Position numbers and translations under genes: made by a program. Below the pieces are notes generated by a model, which had not been told where the DNA came from, did no database searches, and saw nothing but the letters and a program-made list of their open reading frames with translations. A stretch of 64,000 bases of DNA from Xenopus tropicalis (taxonomy: Eukaryota > Chordata > Amphibia > Anura > Pipidae): positions 173,464,019 to 173,528,018 of the forward strand of contig NC_030677.2 of assembly GCF_000004195.4 (NCBI RefSeq), written 5' to 3'. Within the stretch, counting starts at the first letter, position 1; each line of letters begins with the position of its first letter. Positions 30,934-43,155 of the stretch are shown piece by piece.

Positions 30934-31405
30934 GGTTTGATTCACTAAAGTGTGATCGATAACGCTATTGCATACTTGGGGCAGGCGGTAATTATAGAAA
31001 AGTACAGTTCATGAGCTTTTGGCAACACAATATGGACTTTGCAGTGGGATTTATTCAAGTCTGTGTTGGCCCTAGAGTGATGCAGCCTCCAGTTTGCAGG
31101 GAAATGGGCATTTTCAAAAAAAGTAGTTTTACGAAAGTAATGGTGTGTATGGCTAATATGGCGTGTGCGCACTAAGTAGCGAATGTGCATTAATTAGTGC
31201 GCGCGACAAGTAGCGCACTGCATTAATTAGCGCACGCACGAAAATAGTCTTCGCGACTTAAATAACGCAAACAGCATCGTGTCTAAATTAACGCAAATAT
31301 ACTTTTAGTGAATTGTGCGTTAAGATGCCAAAAATAAGATGCGATAAAATTTTTAACACATGCTATAAATAGCGCTCATTTTATCGCACTTTAGTGAATC
31401 AACCC
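30934..31405. mobile_element. MITE, TTGATTCACTAAAGTG type
   Basis: Left GGTTTGATTCACTAAAGTGT, right complementary (ACTTTAGTGAATCAACCC). Inner part rich in TTAATTAGCGCAC motifs. Abuts the CR1 3' end. Shares TTTGCAGTGGGATTT with 51774-51788. Confidence 0.8.
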
Positions 31406-31444
31406 TATAGTATCCAAGGCTATTGTGATACTAAAATCTACAGT

Positions 31445-31741
31445 TAGGGGCAGATTTACTAAGACACGAACGCTCAGAGCGTATTTTCGCCAATTTTTTT
31501 GTGTCTTGCGCAACTGTTTTGTACGCTTGCGTGAAAAAAATCGGAAAGGTTTTCCCACTGTTTACAATTGTTCAGTACAAAGATTTTGTGACTTTCGGAT
31601 CACCAATACGATATTATCGTGACTAATACGACTTTTTCGTAACCATTTTCGTGATATTTGCGATCTTCAGAAATTTTCGTATCCAATCCGAATTTGTCCC
31701 ATTCAGGATTCAAACTTGCGTTTTCATGAATGTGCCCCTTA
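31445..31741. mobile_element. MITE, family D, relative of 6059-6353
   Basis: Starts AGGGGCAGATTTACTAAGAC and ends GAATGTGCCCCTT. Long collinear similarity to the intron copy at 6059-6353. Confidence 0.85.
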
Positions 31742-33225
31742 GTATTGATGTTGGTATATATACAGTAGTTTATGTATGTGAGTGTATAGAAAGGTCAGTA
31801 TAGGTTTATGTGTGCTGGGTTTACTTGGAAGGGTTGATGGACTCTTTTTAACCAAACTTAACTGTGTAATTATATAACATTATGTAACATGAAACAATAA
31901 ATATTTATCTTCCCATGTGCAAAAGCTTTTGGACTGGGAAAGAGAACATGTGGGTGTGTTTGCACAAGTAACCTCATGCACAGGGAACATAAATGTTTGC
32001 CTTAGTACTTAAGAAGTTAGTATGTTTGGCTTGAAGCTAATAAGCTTGTCATAAGTTTACATTTTTTAAATTTCTCAGGCATCATTTCCCGGTAAAACCA
32101 AGGACTTAGAATATCTCAGCAATCAGGGCAAAAAAACATAATTTCCTGTATTACAAAATGATCTCCAAATAAAGTTTACAATTTGGGTCATGGTATTAAA
32201 CCTTTGATTTAATAGCGGCTGACATTTTTGTTTTTTGTCACAAGCTACAAATGTGAATGATGCACAATTACAACATGTAATGACTACAACACTATTGACT
32301 AAATGACTTAACATTTACAGACTCATTAGGAAATAATTGATATATGGTCTATCCGAGACTTCAGTTTGTAAAAGGATGCTCTAATTTAATGTCATGATGC
32401 ATTATAAAATACATTTTAAATAATGATATTGTAATCTATTTTCTAGAGAGAACTGTACAGTAAACTTTAATGCAAAGTTTTCAAGTTTAGATGAGTTTAC
32501 ATAGTAATTTCAGCTTCCCCAGATTTGCAATAAATGATTGGGTTTTTTTTGGGAAACAATTTTGCATAGTTTTTTTTTGATGGCAGTGAAAGAGCAAACT
32601 GTAATTTCAAACTTTGTTGAAAAAGAGTGAAAAGGGTGCTAGAGAAGGAAATAGCCCATCTAAACTGGGGGAACTTGAGCCGTGTATTCATTATTATTTC
32701 ATGTATTCAGGAATGTTCACCAGCCAGTGATTAAATGATTCCAAATTCACAATATTTTTGAGCAGGAGAAGACCCACATAAATGAAGCTTAGAGACAGGG
32801 TAGGAACTAGGGGTAGGCAGAGGGGCAAGTGCCCAGGGTGCAACGGCAGCAATGGTGGTGGTGATAGATGCATTAGGCATGTACCTCTTATGTCTGCCTG
32901 CCTACCCAAAATTTCCTTCAATTTATACACATACAACTGCTTTAAAACTCAATGGCCACAGCTAATGCTGAGCCACAGAAACTTTAGCTCATGGGGTCCT
33001 TAAACTATGAGCCGCGGGCCTGATACAGCCCCCCACAGCCATTTACAAGGCCTCCCATCCCCACTGCCGTGGGCCGTAGTTTGAGGCATAAATGAGTTGC
33101 AGGCAGTCTCCTCCTCCATCTACTACTGAGTCGGCATTCTGCTCTGCCCAATGCATCACCGCACCAACACGTTATGCTGTGTAACACGGTGACGTAACCG
33201 CATTAAACGACTTTATGCAGCATTA
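31742..33225. other. intergenic, nothing recognised
   Basis: No coding similarity or clear element ends seen. Confidence 0.5.
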
Positions 33226-33229
33226 TGTG

Positions 33230-33470
33230 GCGAAGCAGGGACACACTGAGCAGAACATGACAAAAGAGTAGTAGTTACACGCAGATGTGCTGGGGCACAG
33301 CAGAACGCCAACACAGGAGTAGTAGTTACATGCAGACGCGATGGGCAGAGCAGAACGCCAACACAGGAGTAGTAGTTACATGCAGACGCGATGGGCAGAG
33401 CAGAACGCCGACACAGGAGTAGTAGTTACGCACAGACGTGCTGGGGCACAGCAGAACGCAGACATTCACT
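33230..33470. repeat. 50-bp tandem repeat, about four copies
   Basis: GTAGTAGTTAC recurs at 33268, 33319, 33369 and 33419 (steps 51, 50, 50), followed each time by GCAGANG and GCAGAACGC. The middle copies differ by few bases. Confidence 0.9.
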
Positions 33471-34582
33471 GAATCACGCGTCCTTTTATTAATGGTAGTG
33501 TACAATAGTTTAACTAACTAAGCAGGGGAAGGCTAAGCTATGTTTATATTTAATATGGTAATAAGGTAACTTAAGTACTCCAATATATACAGTTCTATTA
33601 GGGTTTACTGTGCTTTTTTTTGGAAAACAAAAGATGTTTTCTTCTTCCTTTCATGCATTCTCAGTATTCTTTTTTTTTATTTGCTTCTTTATGCTGCAAA
33701 TCGCACATTGGGAAAAAGTTGATTTACAATAGAAAAAAAGAAGGGATAATATCGCAATTTAACTGTAAGAATCTAAGCATGATGTTACTATATATATATA
33801 TATTTATACAGTATATACAGCATAAACTAGAATCCACAGATTACCGATATATGTGCAGTGTGCATGGGAATTTGATGGGGTTTTTTTTTTCCAAACTATA
33901 GACCAGCTCCCCAACAGTCACAGAACCTGGGAACTGGCCCCCTGTGTTTCTAAAAGTAGATTTGCTCACATTCTTTAAGAATAATTTTGTGTAGCTATTA
34001 TAATACACTTTGTTGGCTTGACTCCATTCAGCTATGACAAAGTGTTTCCTTGAGTCATAATCCATAAAATCGGCTTTATTTTTGTGTAAATATTGACCAG
34101 GTTTTCAAGTTTTGCCAAGTTTTAATATTATCTATTTTCAGCTTCCCCCAAATTACAATGAATCATTAAAAACATTTTTTTGGAAGCAGTTACAGTATGT
34201 AAAGTATTACAGAAGGGAGGAATAGGAAAAAGGGGAGGCTGATTTATTAATTTTCAAAATTTAGGGGAAAAAACATTGTGTAAAAAAAAACAACAATAAA
34301 AGGTATATGACTTATTGTATGCAACCATGTTTTTTAATCTGGAGCATTATCTTATTTAACAGAAACTCGGACAAAATCACATACAAACAAAAATAATATT
34401 GTTCCATGCATTTTTAATGAGGCTGAAAACTGTTATTCTTCTGTCTGTACATTGTATATTGCTGATTTTATTACTTGACTAAATACAATCATATCCCAAA
34501 ATCACAACAGTATACAGACATGCTCTGCCTGTCCATCTATCTATGTATCCATTAATGTATCTTTCTGTCTGTCTCTTATTTT
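33471..34582. other. intergenic, nothing recognised
   Basis: AT-rich; short AT repeat near 33,790. No coding features. Confidence 0.5.
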
Positions 34583-36333
34583 AGGGGCTGATTTACTAAT
34601 CCACGAATCCGAATGGGAAAAATTTGGATTGGAAATGAACATTTTGCGACTTTTTCGTATTTTTTGCGATTTTTTCGTCGCCGTTACGACTTTTTCGTAA
34701 ATTGTCGCAACTTTTTCGTAGCCGTTATGACTTGCGCGAATTGTCGCAACTGTTTCGTAGCCGTTATGATTTGCTTGTATATTGTCGCGACTTTTTCGTA
34801 TTGAGCGCTCTTAAACAGCGGGCAAAACTTTCAGACTTTGCATGATTTTGGAAGCCTCCCATAGGACTCAATGGCACTCTGCAGCTCCAACCTGGCCCAA
34901 GGAAAGTCTCCCATAGGGCTCAATGGCACTCTGCAGCTCCAACCTGGCCCAAGGAAAGTCTCCCATAGGGCTCAATGGCACTCTGCAGCTCCAACCTGGC
35001 CCAAGGAAAGTCTCCCATAGGGCTCAATGGCACTCTGCAGCTCCAACCTGGCCCAAGGAAAGTCTCCCATAGGGCTCAATGGCACTCTGCAGCTCCAACC
35101 TGGCCCAAGGAAAGTCTCCCATAGGACTCAATGGCACTCTGCAGCTCCAACCCGGCCCAAGGAAAGCCTCCCATAGGGCTCAATGGCACTCTGCAGCTCC
35201 AACCCGGCCCAAGGAAAGTCTCCCATAGGGCTCAATGGCACTCTGCAGCTCCAACCCGGCCCAAGGAAAGTCTCCCATAGGGCTCAATGGCACTCTGCAG
35301 CTCCAACCCGGCCCAAGGAAAGTCTCCCATAGGGCTCAATGGCACTCTGCAGCTCCAACCTGGCCCAAGGAAAGTCTCCCATAGGGCTCAATGGCACTCT
35401 GCAGCTCCAACCTGGCCCAAGGAAAGTCTCCCATAGGGCTCAATGGCACTCTGCAGCTCCAACCCGGCCCAAGGAAAGTCTCCCATAGGGCTCAATGGCA
35501 CTCTGCAACTCCAACCTGGCCCAAGGAAAGTCTCCCATAGGGCTCAATGGCAATCTGCAGCTCCAACCTGGCCCAAGGAAAGCCTCCCATAGGGCTCAAT
35601 GGCACTCTGCAACTCCAACCCGGCCCAAGGAAAGCCTCCCATAGGGCTAAATGGCACTCTGCAGCTCCAACCTGGCCCAAGGAAAGTCTCCCATAGGGCT
35701 CAATGGCACTCTGCAGCTCCAACCCGGCCCAAGGAAAGTCTCCCATAGGGCTCAATGGCACTCTGCAGCTCCAACCCGGCCCAAGGAAAGTCTCCCATAG
35801 GGCTCAATGGCACTCTGCAGCTCCAACCTGGCCCAAGGAAAGTCTCCCATAGGGCTCAATGGCACCCTGCAGCTCCAACCTGCCCCAAGGAAAGTCTCCC
35901 ATAGGGCTCAATGGCAATCTGCAGCTCCAACTGGCCCAAGGAAAGTCTCCCATAGGGCTCAATGGCACTCTGCAGCTCCAACCTGGCCCAAGGAAAGTCT
36001 CCCATAGGGCTCAATGGCACTCTGCAGCTCCAACCCGGCCCAAGGAAAGTCTCCCATAGGGCTCAATGGCACTCTGCAGCTCCAACCCGGCCCAAGGAAA
36101 GTCTCCCATAGGGCTCAATGGCACTCTGCAGCTCCAACCTGGCCCAAGGAAAGTCACGATACTGAAGCATGAATGAATCCGAAACTTTCATACTCGGCGC
36201 GACGGCTACGAAAAAGTCGTAACGCTACGAAAAAGTAGTGAGAATTTACAAAAAAGACGTAAAATACCGATCATTACGAAAAAACCGCATTCGGACGCGT
36301 TTCGGACATTCGTGGATTAGTAAATGTGCCCCT
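34583..36333. mobile_element. family D MITE inflated by an internal minisatellite
   Basis: TIRs AGGGGCTGATTTACTAATCC and GGATTAGTAAATGTGCCCCT, with the usual TTTTTCGTA arms on each side. The arms are separated by a 1.3-kb tandem array. Confidence 0.9.
34851..36155. repeat. 52-bp minisatellite, 25 copies
   Basis: Unit contains CCCATAGGGCTCAATGGCAC, TCTGCAGCTCCAACCTGGCC and CAAGGAAAGTC. Starts of CAATGGCAC run 34869, 34921, 34973 and on to 36115; one unit near 35,930 lacks a base. Copies differ by a handful of recurring substitutions (CCTGG/CCCGG, AGTCT/AGCCT). The long open frames seen on both strands arise because a unit of 52 is not a multiple of 3 and has no stop; they are not genes. Confidence 0.97.
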
Positions 36334-37100
36334 TAGTGTGGTTACAAAGAGCATATAAGAATGTTCTGTTGGCTATGATTACTTTAAAGAGGTAAAGGTA
36401 TGGCCTACAGAAGTCCTGGACTCAGGCTATAGCTCTTGGAGAGTCCAATTGATTAGTAAGTTTTCATCTGGGCATTGGGTAAGTATATGGCATAGATTAG
36501 ATTAAGGGAGGTGCCCTGTTGATTGTACATAGTTGAGGCATAATCTATTTCCATATTTTGCAGTGGTATATTTACCATATATTTAGTGGTATATTTAAAT
36601 AATAAATAATAAAAATGCAGTTTGAGATTTCAGAGAATTCTATACAGATCTTGAGGTCACTATTGGTGTTTCTTGTTTCCTTTTTGTCTCTTTGTTGCCA
36701 CTGTTTTACTTTGTGCAAGTTTGAATTGAGTTCAGAAGTACTAGCCTTTTTTGTAACTGAACTGTAAAACACCCATTTGTTATTATTGCTACGTATTTAT
36801 TAAGAGTAGGGAGGCACCAAATACAGGTTCAGGATTCTGGCAAGATTCTGGCTTTTTCGGCAGGATTCGGACGAATCCACTCTCCTGAATCTGAAATCTG
36901 AATCCTAAAAATCACGTGACTTTTTGTCACGTAAACACGGAAGTGTTAACATATTCTAATTACCGTATATAAATCGGTAAATCGATGACATGCGTTCGTT
37001 GTGCGCGCACACACCCCTTCCCCCCTGGATAACTGAATGTGCGTGCTGCCGGCCCAGAATCAGTTGATACTTTACCTCCACTTGAATCTACCGCTCTACC

Positions 37101-37302
37101 GATCAGCAGCGCCAACGCGTTGGTTTGCATTTCCTAGTGAATAGATAGCGGTACTCGTCCATCCTTGGGGGGGGTGCGTGCATCGCGTCAATCCTCCGTG
37201 CGTGACAGGATGCGCCCCCCCCCCAAGGACAGACGAGTGCCGCTATCTACGCTATCTATTCATTAGGAAATGCAAACCAACGTTGGCGTTGCTGATCAGT
37301 AA
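37101..37302. repeat. long inverted repeat inside the hAT-type element
   Basis: GCCAACGCGTTGGTTTGCAT, TTCCTAGTGAATAGATAGCG and onward pairs with the right arm ending near 37,302. The arms are ~80-90 nt with a CG-rich loop flanked by G8 and C10 runs. Confidence 0.85.
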
Positions 37303-37326
37303 GCTGCGCAAACTTTGACAACCTCT

Positions 37327-37848
37327 TTAAAGGAGACATATTGGATAAAGGGGAAAACCCTAATTTTGTAGCCAATTATGAATAATATACGGTGCTGGTT
37401 TCCCTTTGGGCTAAACATTAACCCTATCTGTAACAATGGCCCCTTTATTGGAGCTCCCTATAGGTCCTATCACTTCTCTGTCCCAGTTTGAAATGAAGAG
37501 TGGGCGTGTCCTAACGGTCCCTGCCAGAAGCACAGTAGGAGGGGGAGAGCCAATCACTGCCCTGCACTCACACAAGCAAAGACAGGCTTCAGTTCCCTAT
37601 CAGGTCAGCCTAGCTGCTGATTGGTTCCTATCCTACAGTGCAGTGTATGGAGGGCCGCCGGCTCCCCAGCTCATCCAGAGAATTCAGCCAGCAGGAAGTG
37701 GAACAGATGGGCGGGGCTAGTGGGGTTTTTGTGGAATTTCTCAATAAATCAGTCAGAAACACAAGTTTTTAAAGCACAATCCTTCTATATCTAGAGGAGT
37801 ATAATTCACTGGTACATTCATAATTTTTATAGGATATGTCTCCTTTAA
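37327..37848. mobile_element. TTAA MITE nested in the hAT-type element, 522 bp
   Basis: TTAAAGGAGACATAT at the left and ATATGTCTCCTTTAA at the right, with TTAA borders. Confidence 0.88.
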
Positions 37849-37913
37849 AGGCATTATTGTATGAATCGTGTATCAGAGCTTGTTAGCCAGTTAACCAGTT
37901 CCTGACTGATTGG

Positions 37914-37932
37914 GCATTCTGGGAGTTGTAGT
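37914..37932 (-). promoter_or_regulatory. ZNF143/STAF-like motif
   Basis: Minus strand ACTACAACTCCCAGAATGC, an almost exact match to the long ZNF143 (SBS) consensus known from vertebrate promoters. It lies in mobile DNA far from any recognised start site. Confidence 0.5.
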
Positions 37933-38272
37933 TTAGTGCATCTAAAGGTCCCACAAATTGTACTTTGTAGCCCTAAGCTTTTTGCACTCTTAAAGGCCTG
38001 TGACACTTTGCTGAAAACTTTTTTTTTAGAAAAGAATGTATTTTGGTATATCTGCATTCAGGAAAATAATTATTACCTATTAAATATGTATATTAATTAA
38101 ATTGCCTGTGCTTGGCATGGGTATTTATATAAATAGTACAGATATTGAGTGATTGAAGCGGCTGAGTGGCAGTGACCCCCTCAATGACAGGTCTTATGGT
38201 AACCCAACTCTACAGAATGTGTGGGAAATGGGATATGTGACGATTGATCCGTACCCCAAACCCTTGAAATGG

Positions 38273-38372
38273 GCCCTAGGCTTATACTTGAGTCAATACA
38301 TTTTTCCAGTTTTCTTAGGTAAAATTAGGTACCTCGGCTTATATTCAGATCGGCTTATACTCGAGTATATAC
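38273..38372. repeat. arm of an inverted pair with 38881-38979
   Basis: GCCCTAGGCTTATACTTGAG through CTCGAGTATATAC. Reverse-complement relationship over ~100 bp with 38881-38979. This ACTCGAGTATAAGC-type repeat is widespread in vertebrate DNA. Confidence 0.85.
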
Positions 38373-38880
38373 TGTAAGAGTCGGTTTGGTATTCAGCTGA
38401 ATCCTTTACGAAGGATCCGAATCCGAAAAAGTGGATTTGGTGCATCCCTAATTAAGAGTTTGGGAAGATATTTGTGCCCACTTCTGCTTCTGGATTAAGG
38501 TTATTGTGAGCAGTTCTGGTCTGGGATTCAAAATAGGCTCAAACAGACCCCCACCAGCCCAATAAATAGTGACTGTCTCTGGCATTTGCCAGAAGCCATA
38601 GATTGCTAGTCCAGGCATGATCCACAGGTAAAAACGCAGTTTCAGTAGAAGTAACTTTCTATTCAAACATTATCCTGTAAAGGATTTTTATATGTATGCC
38701 TTTAGTTCCCGTAAGAATTCTTAGCCTACGCAAGTTATGCCCTTTGTAAAATGAGAGGTGGTTTGCTGTGAACATTGTAAGAGAAAGGGTATCACTTCTG
38801 ACACACTGCCAATAGTTTGCACACACTAGGAGATATGCCAAAAGGAATTTCCCACTTCAATGGCTTCTTAGATTATATAC

Positions 38881-38979
38881 CGTATATACTCGAGTATAAG
38901 CTGATCCGAATATAACCAAGGTACCTAATTTTACCTAAGAAAACTGAAAAAGTTATTGACTTGAGTATAAGCCTAGGGT
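38881..38979. repeat. second arm of the inverted pair
   Basis: TATATACTCGAGTATAAGCT through GAGTATAAGCCTAGGG. Opposite orientation to 38273-38372, about 510 bp away. Confidence 0.85.
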
Positions 38980-39515
38980 GGGAAATGCAGCAAAACGGAG
39001 AGCCTAAAGTTCACAGTACAGCAGCTGAAGGAAAGAAAAACAAAAAAATCATAAAATGGGCTTTCCTTCCAACAAGAAATTACAATACAATAAACAAAAT
39101 GATTCATTTGTAAGTAATGATTCAGCTGTCTAAATGTCTTTGCTTCAAACTAGCCCCCCCCCCACACACACAAAGGTCACTGATTAATCATTTTCATGCT
39201 AGCCATACAGTATGTCCCCTGTTTACCATACTTTTCTTTTTATCTGCAGGTAATGGATAAGAAACTAATCTTTGTTATATATATATATTAATGACAGCAT
39301 GAGAAATGTTACACATATTGCAGTAATATGGCAGTGCTATTGTGCTATTGTGCCCCCCTTTCCTCTGACACCAAAAAGCTAAGTGTGGGGGGAGAGAGGG
39401 GGGTGGCATTAACTTGGTCATCTCAGGCGGCTAGGACCCCTGAGACAGTGCTGGGATACCCCCCTACCATATGTAGAGTAGGTAGAGTGGAAGGTGTATC
39501 CTACCCAGAACCTCT

Positions 39516-40024
39516 TTAACGGAGAATGCAAGTCAAAATTTAAAAAGCATACTGCCCAATAGTCCTCCTATTGTTTAGTAAAAATGCCACACTTTTGGCT
39601 CACCTAATCAAATATTTACTCAGTCACACTTACTTCACATTTTCTAGAACAGGCAGCCATCTCTAAAAAGGTATTCTCCCTTCCTTTCCCTCCTTGCTTC
39701 ATACTGCACATGTGTTTCATTTCCTCCCCCCCCTCCCCTCTGCCAGATCTGCTTCTGCTTGGCTGGTGGGCATGTGTAGCTCAGAACAGGAGACAGGATC
39801 AAGTTACACACATGCTCAGAGAATAGGAAGGCTGCCGCTGGCACCTATAGGAAGGGGAGAGAGATTTCAGTGATGTCACTGTAGTCTTCACACTGCTGTA
39901 GGCTGCCAGCACCATATCTCAGAGAAGCAAGCAGGGATCTGGGAATTTAGATATGCAGTAAGTACTTAAAAAGAATGCCTTTAGACTTACTTTTAATTTA
40001 TATTAACCTTTCATTGTCCTTTAA
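39516..40024. mobile_element. TTAA MITE, 509 bp
   Basis: TTAACGGAGAATGCAAGTCA at the left; CCTTTCATTGTCCTTTAA at the right; TTAA at both borders. TIRs are imperfect. Confidence 0.65.
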
Positions 40025-42060
40025 GGCAGGTCAGCCTTGATTGTTCCAGGAAAGGAGTATAATACTTAGCCATAAATCAATATAGTATATATAGTTATGT
40101 AACTGGAAGCTCGGGGGGTTGGAAAGTCATATACCTGTGGGCAGGACTTTGTAAAGTCAGTTAAATCAGACATGTTAATTGTACCAACAATCATTAAAAC
40201 AACCTGTAGGATATTAACACAAAACATCCCAAAACATATTGCCTTTTCCTCCCTGCCCATTGTCTCAACTAGGATAGGCCCATATCCTTAAACTGAACCC
40301 TCAAAGGGCTAATGCAGGGAACCGTAGGTGGCTCAATTTGCAAGGTTCAAACCTTCTAGGACCCCAACGTGGGGGTGTGTGGTAGTGAAGTCAACTCCAA
40401 TGATTTTTTTGCTCATTCCTCCCATGAAGCTCATGTATAGATGATAATTTCATCTGTGTAAAATAAAAATAAAATTCACTTTATTTTACAAGTCACGGGT
40501 TTTCATTTGACTTTAATTGATTGAGAGCACCAACTCAATGTAGCTAATTAACGACAGGTAATATAAGGATTAGGTGGAGGAAGGCAGCAGAGCGCAGATA
40601 GAGTCATCACATATAGATGATAAGGGAGCAGGGGCACCTGGGCCTGAGGCACCCAGTATGTTGACACCATAGTCAAAGTTATTAGCAACCCATAGCAACC
40701 AATTTGATATTTCTAGCAAATGCTACCTACTTATGTTTTGCTATAGGCACCTGGTACCAGCAAGAAGTAAGAAGAACAACAACAAAAAAGTAAGCGGAAA
40801 GCGGGGCAGAAGGCTGGAAATTGGAGAGGAATAAAAAATCAAGTAATAACATATAACAATAACATTGTAACCTCACAGAACAATTTTTTTTTGGCTGCCA
40901 GGTCAGTGACCCTCATTTGAAGCATGAAAGAGGCACCATTAACATAATGGTGAACTAATTTGTTTAAGGAAGCTCCCTGGGAGCTTTAGCTTTCCTTTTT
41001 TGTGCTACTGCTATAGGTAATGGGGAAAGCATAGGGATGGAAAAATGTCCTTCTAGATAGGATTATAATAAATCTGAGTAGGAGAAGACCTCCTTATAAA
41101 GGCTCAAATCCTGTTATCAAATGCTTGGTGTTGAAAGGCATCTGCCTTTAAAACCCTGTGCTGTAGAAACCGCATCTGAATTCTCTGTGTATCCTGAAGA
41201 AGGAATTATTAGGAACTTTAAATTATTAGGTTCTTCATATGGACATTTCTCTAACTGAAAGCACATGGTTTCAGAATCTGAAGAACCTTATGGGTATAAG
41301 GTTGCCACCTTTGTACGCCATCAATCCTGGCCTTGGGCAGGCAGTGAGTAAGATACTAGGTAGCGGAGGGCAATAGCTTTCTTTCCGCAATCTGTTCCTG
41401 ACTCCAGCACGGGTCCCTCTATGTTTTGTTACTTGACACTACAAGTTTGCACAACCAAGTCTGTTGTACTTACAGTATCTGCACCATTAGTATCTCAGCC
41501 TGCCACGTCAGGTTTAAATGTTCCATAACTGCTTGTGAAACCTGATTTCTTATACCCTTAAGTAAAACTATGAAAAGTTAATATAAAAATAAATACAAGC
41601 ACAGCCTGTATAGAATGATCAGGAAGGCATGCAGACATAGCTGTAACATCTTAGTATTTTTCCAAATAGATATTTTTTTGGCAAAGAAATATCCCAAATA
41701 CAACAGCATTTCCTACTTTTTACTGTCTACTTGTGTGATGATGATGACAATCAAACATTGCAGATGACAAACCTTGCAAGTGAAAAGAGCAAATACTGAC
41801 AGACTACTGTCTGAAATAGAAGTTCCTCTATCCATAATTTGTAATTCTAATGATAATGGAGTTCATGGATAGGCAAATACAGAACAATGGAAATGCTGTT
41901 TCATGTAAATTAGCAAAGCCCCCGTGGGCTCCACAATGACTATAAAAATTGTGACTAAGTACATTTTCACTTTTAGTTACAATTTCCCTATCCCAATGTC
42001 CAAGGTCCTTTCGTAATTTCTTTATTTGTCTAGTAGTATTATATGTAAATCAAACATAAT
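40025..42060. other. intergenic, no gene seen
   Basis: No recognisable coding sequence. 40,870-40,930 may be a scrap of the MITE family at 50402-50798 (GTCAGTGACCC). Confidence 0.45.
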
Positions 42061-42063
42061 GTT

Positions 42064-42350
42064 CAGGGGCGATTCTGGACATATCGCGGCTCCTGGATGC
42101 TGCCCCCCCCCCCCCCCGCTCCCCAGCGCTTACCTTCTGAGCGCTGGAGCGGGTCCGGGGGCGGTGAGATCGCTAGTGCAGAGAGCGCAATTGCGCTCTC
42201 TGCACTAGAAGAGCCGAATTTCCGGTTTAAAAACCGTAAATTCGGCTCTTAAAGTTACCAGGAGCGGCTTTTTGCCGCCCCTGGTAACTGGGGCGCTTCT
42301 GCCGCCTGAGGCGAGTTTCTCAACTCGCCTAATGGCAGAAGCGCCCCTGG
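42064..42350. mobile_element. GC-rich element made of consecutive hairpins
   Basis: CAGGGGCG at the left and CGCCCCTG at the right. Four consecutive hairpins: 42176-42205 (GTGCAGAGAGCGCAA), 42209-42250 (AAGAGCCGAATTT), 42254-42288 (GTTACCAGG) and 42292-42345 (GGCGCTTCTGCC). Includes C17. Confidence 0.8.
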
Positions 42351-42351
42351 T

Positions 42352-42885
42352 ACATTCCATGCACACTTGGGACACCTCTGTGCACGTTCCTGGTCGTCTC
42401 CTCCGCTCCTCTCAGAGCCTCCGTCTTTTTACACCATCCACACCCACTGCGCTCTCTCTTCTTAAACCTTTCTATCTCGCTGCTCCTTACCTCTGGAACT
42501 CTATCCCTGAATCCCTCCGTAGGGAAAACTCACCCACTCTCTTTTAGAAAAAACTCAGCTGTTACCTTCTGGAGCACTAAGACATTATCTTGCCTAGTCC
42601 TGCGCTTAAGGGCAAATGCCCATACCTGATGCACTCTTACCTTCCAGTTTGTGCCTGTATGTTACCCAACCACTTAGATTGTAAGCTCTACGGGGCAGGG
42701 ACCTCCTTCCTACTGTGTCTCATACCACATGGCACTTATATACTGTATATATATTTATTGTATTTATTTATTATATCACTTGTCCTCCCTGTGTGTAATT
42801 TTGTATTCTGTAAGATTGTACAGCGCTGCGTACCCTTGTGGCGCTTTATAAATAAAGTTATACATACATACATACATACATAAAA
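42352..42885 (+). pseudogene. L2-like LINE 3' end
   Basis: Reads APYLWNSIPESLRRENSPTL, the C-terminal WNSLPESLR block of LINE ORF2. Then an L2-type 3' UTR: AGATTGTAAGCTCTACGGGG, CAGCGCTGCGTACC, AATAAA, and a (TACA)n tail. Confidence 0.8.
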
Positions 42886-42915
42886 CTTTTTTTTTAAAAG
42901 CCATTTTATAGAGTA

Positions 42916-43155
42916 AAGCTGGCCATACACGCACCGATAATATCATACGAAACCTCGTTTCGTACGATATTCGGTGCGTGTATGGCAAGTTGGCGAGACA
43001 ACCGATATCGCAGGAGTCTTCTGATATCGGTCGACTTGCCGATCAGCCAGCCATAGAAGGCGCCTGAGCAAAATCTGCCTTCAGGGCTGAATCGGCAGAA
43101 GGAGGTAGAAATCGGTTAGTGGCAGATTGTACGATCTTTGGTGTGACCGATGGTC
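42916..43155. mobile_element. 3'-truncated copy of the 12420-12764 MITE
   Basis: AAGCTGGCCATACACGCACC and the same series of hairpins; the right TIR is missing. Confidence 0.85.

Larger units (their letters stand above)
36807..38450. mobile_element. hAT-type composite element with 8-bp target duplication, 1,644 bp
   Basis: Ends TAGGGAGGCACCAAA and the complement of TAGGGATGCACCAAATCCAC. ATTAAGAG flanks both sides (36799-36806 and 38451-38458). Contains a ~200-bp palindrome, a complete TTAA MITE and a ZNF143-like site. Confidence 0.9.

Noticed and set aside
34851..36155. Long open frames on both strands (for example 35492-35761 minus, 35807-36059 plus)
   Set aside because: They follow from a stop-free 52-bp tandem unit read in all three phases. 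No start context or protein similarity.
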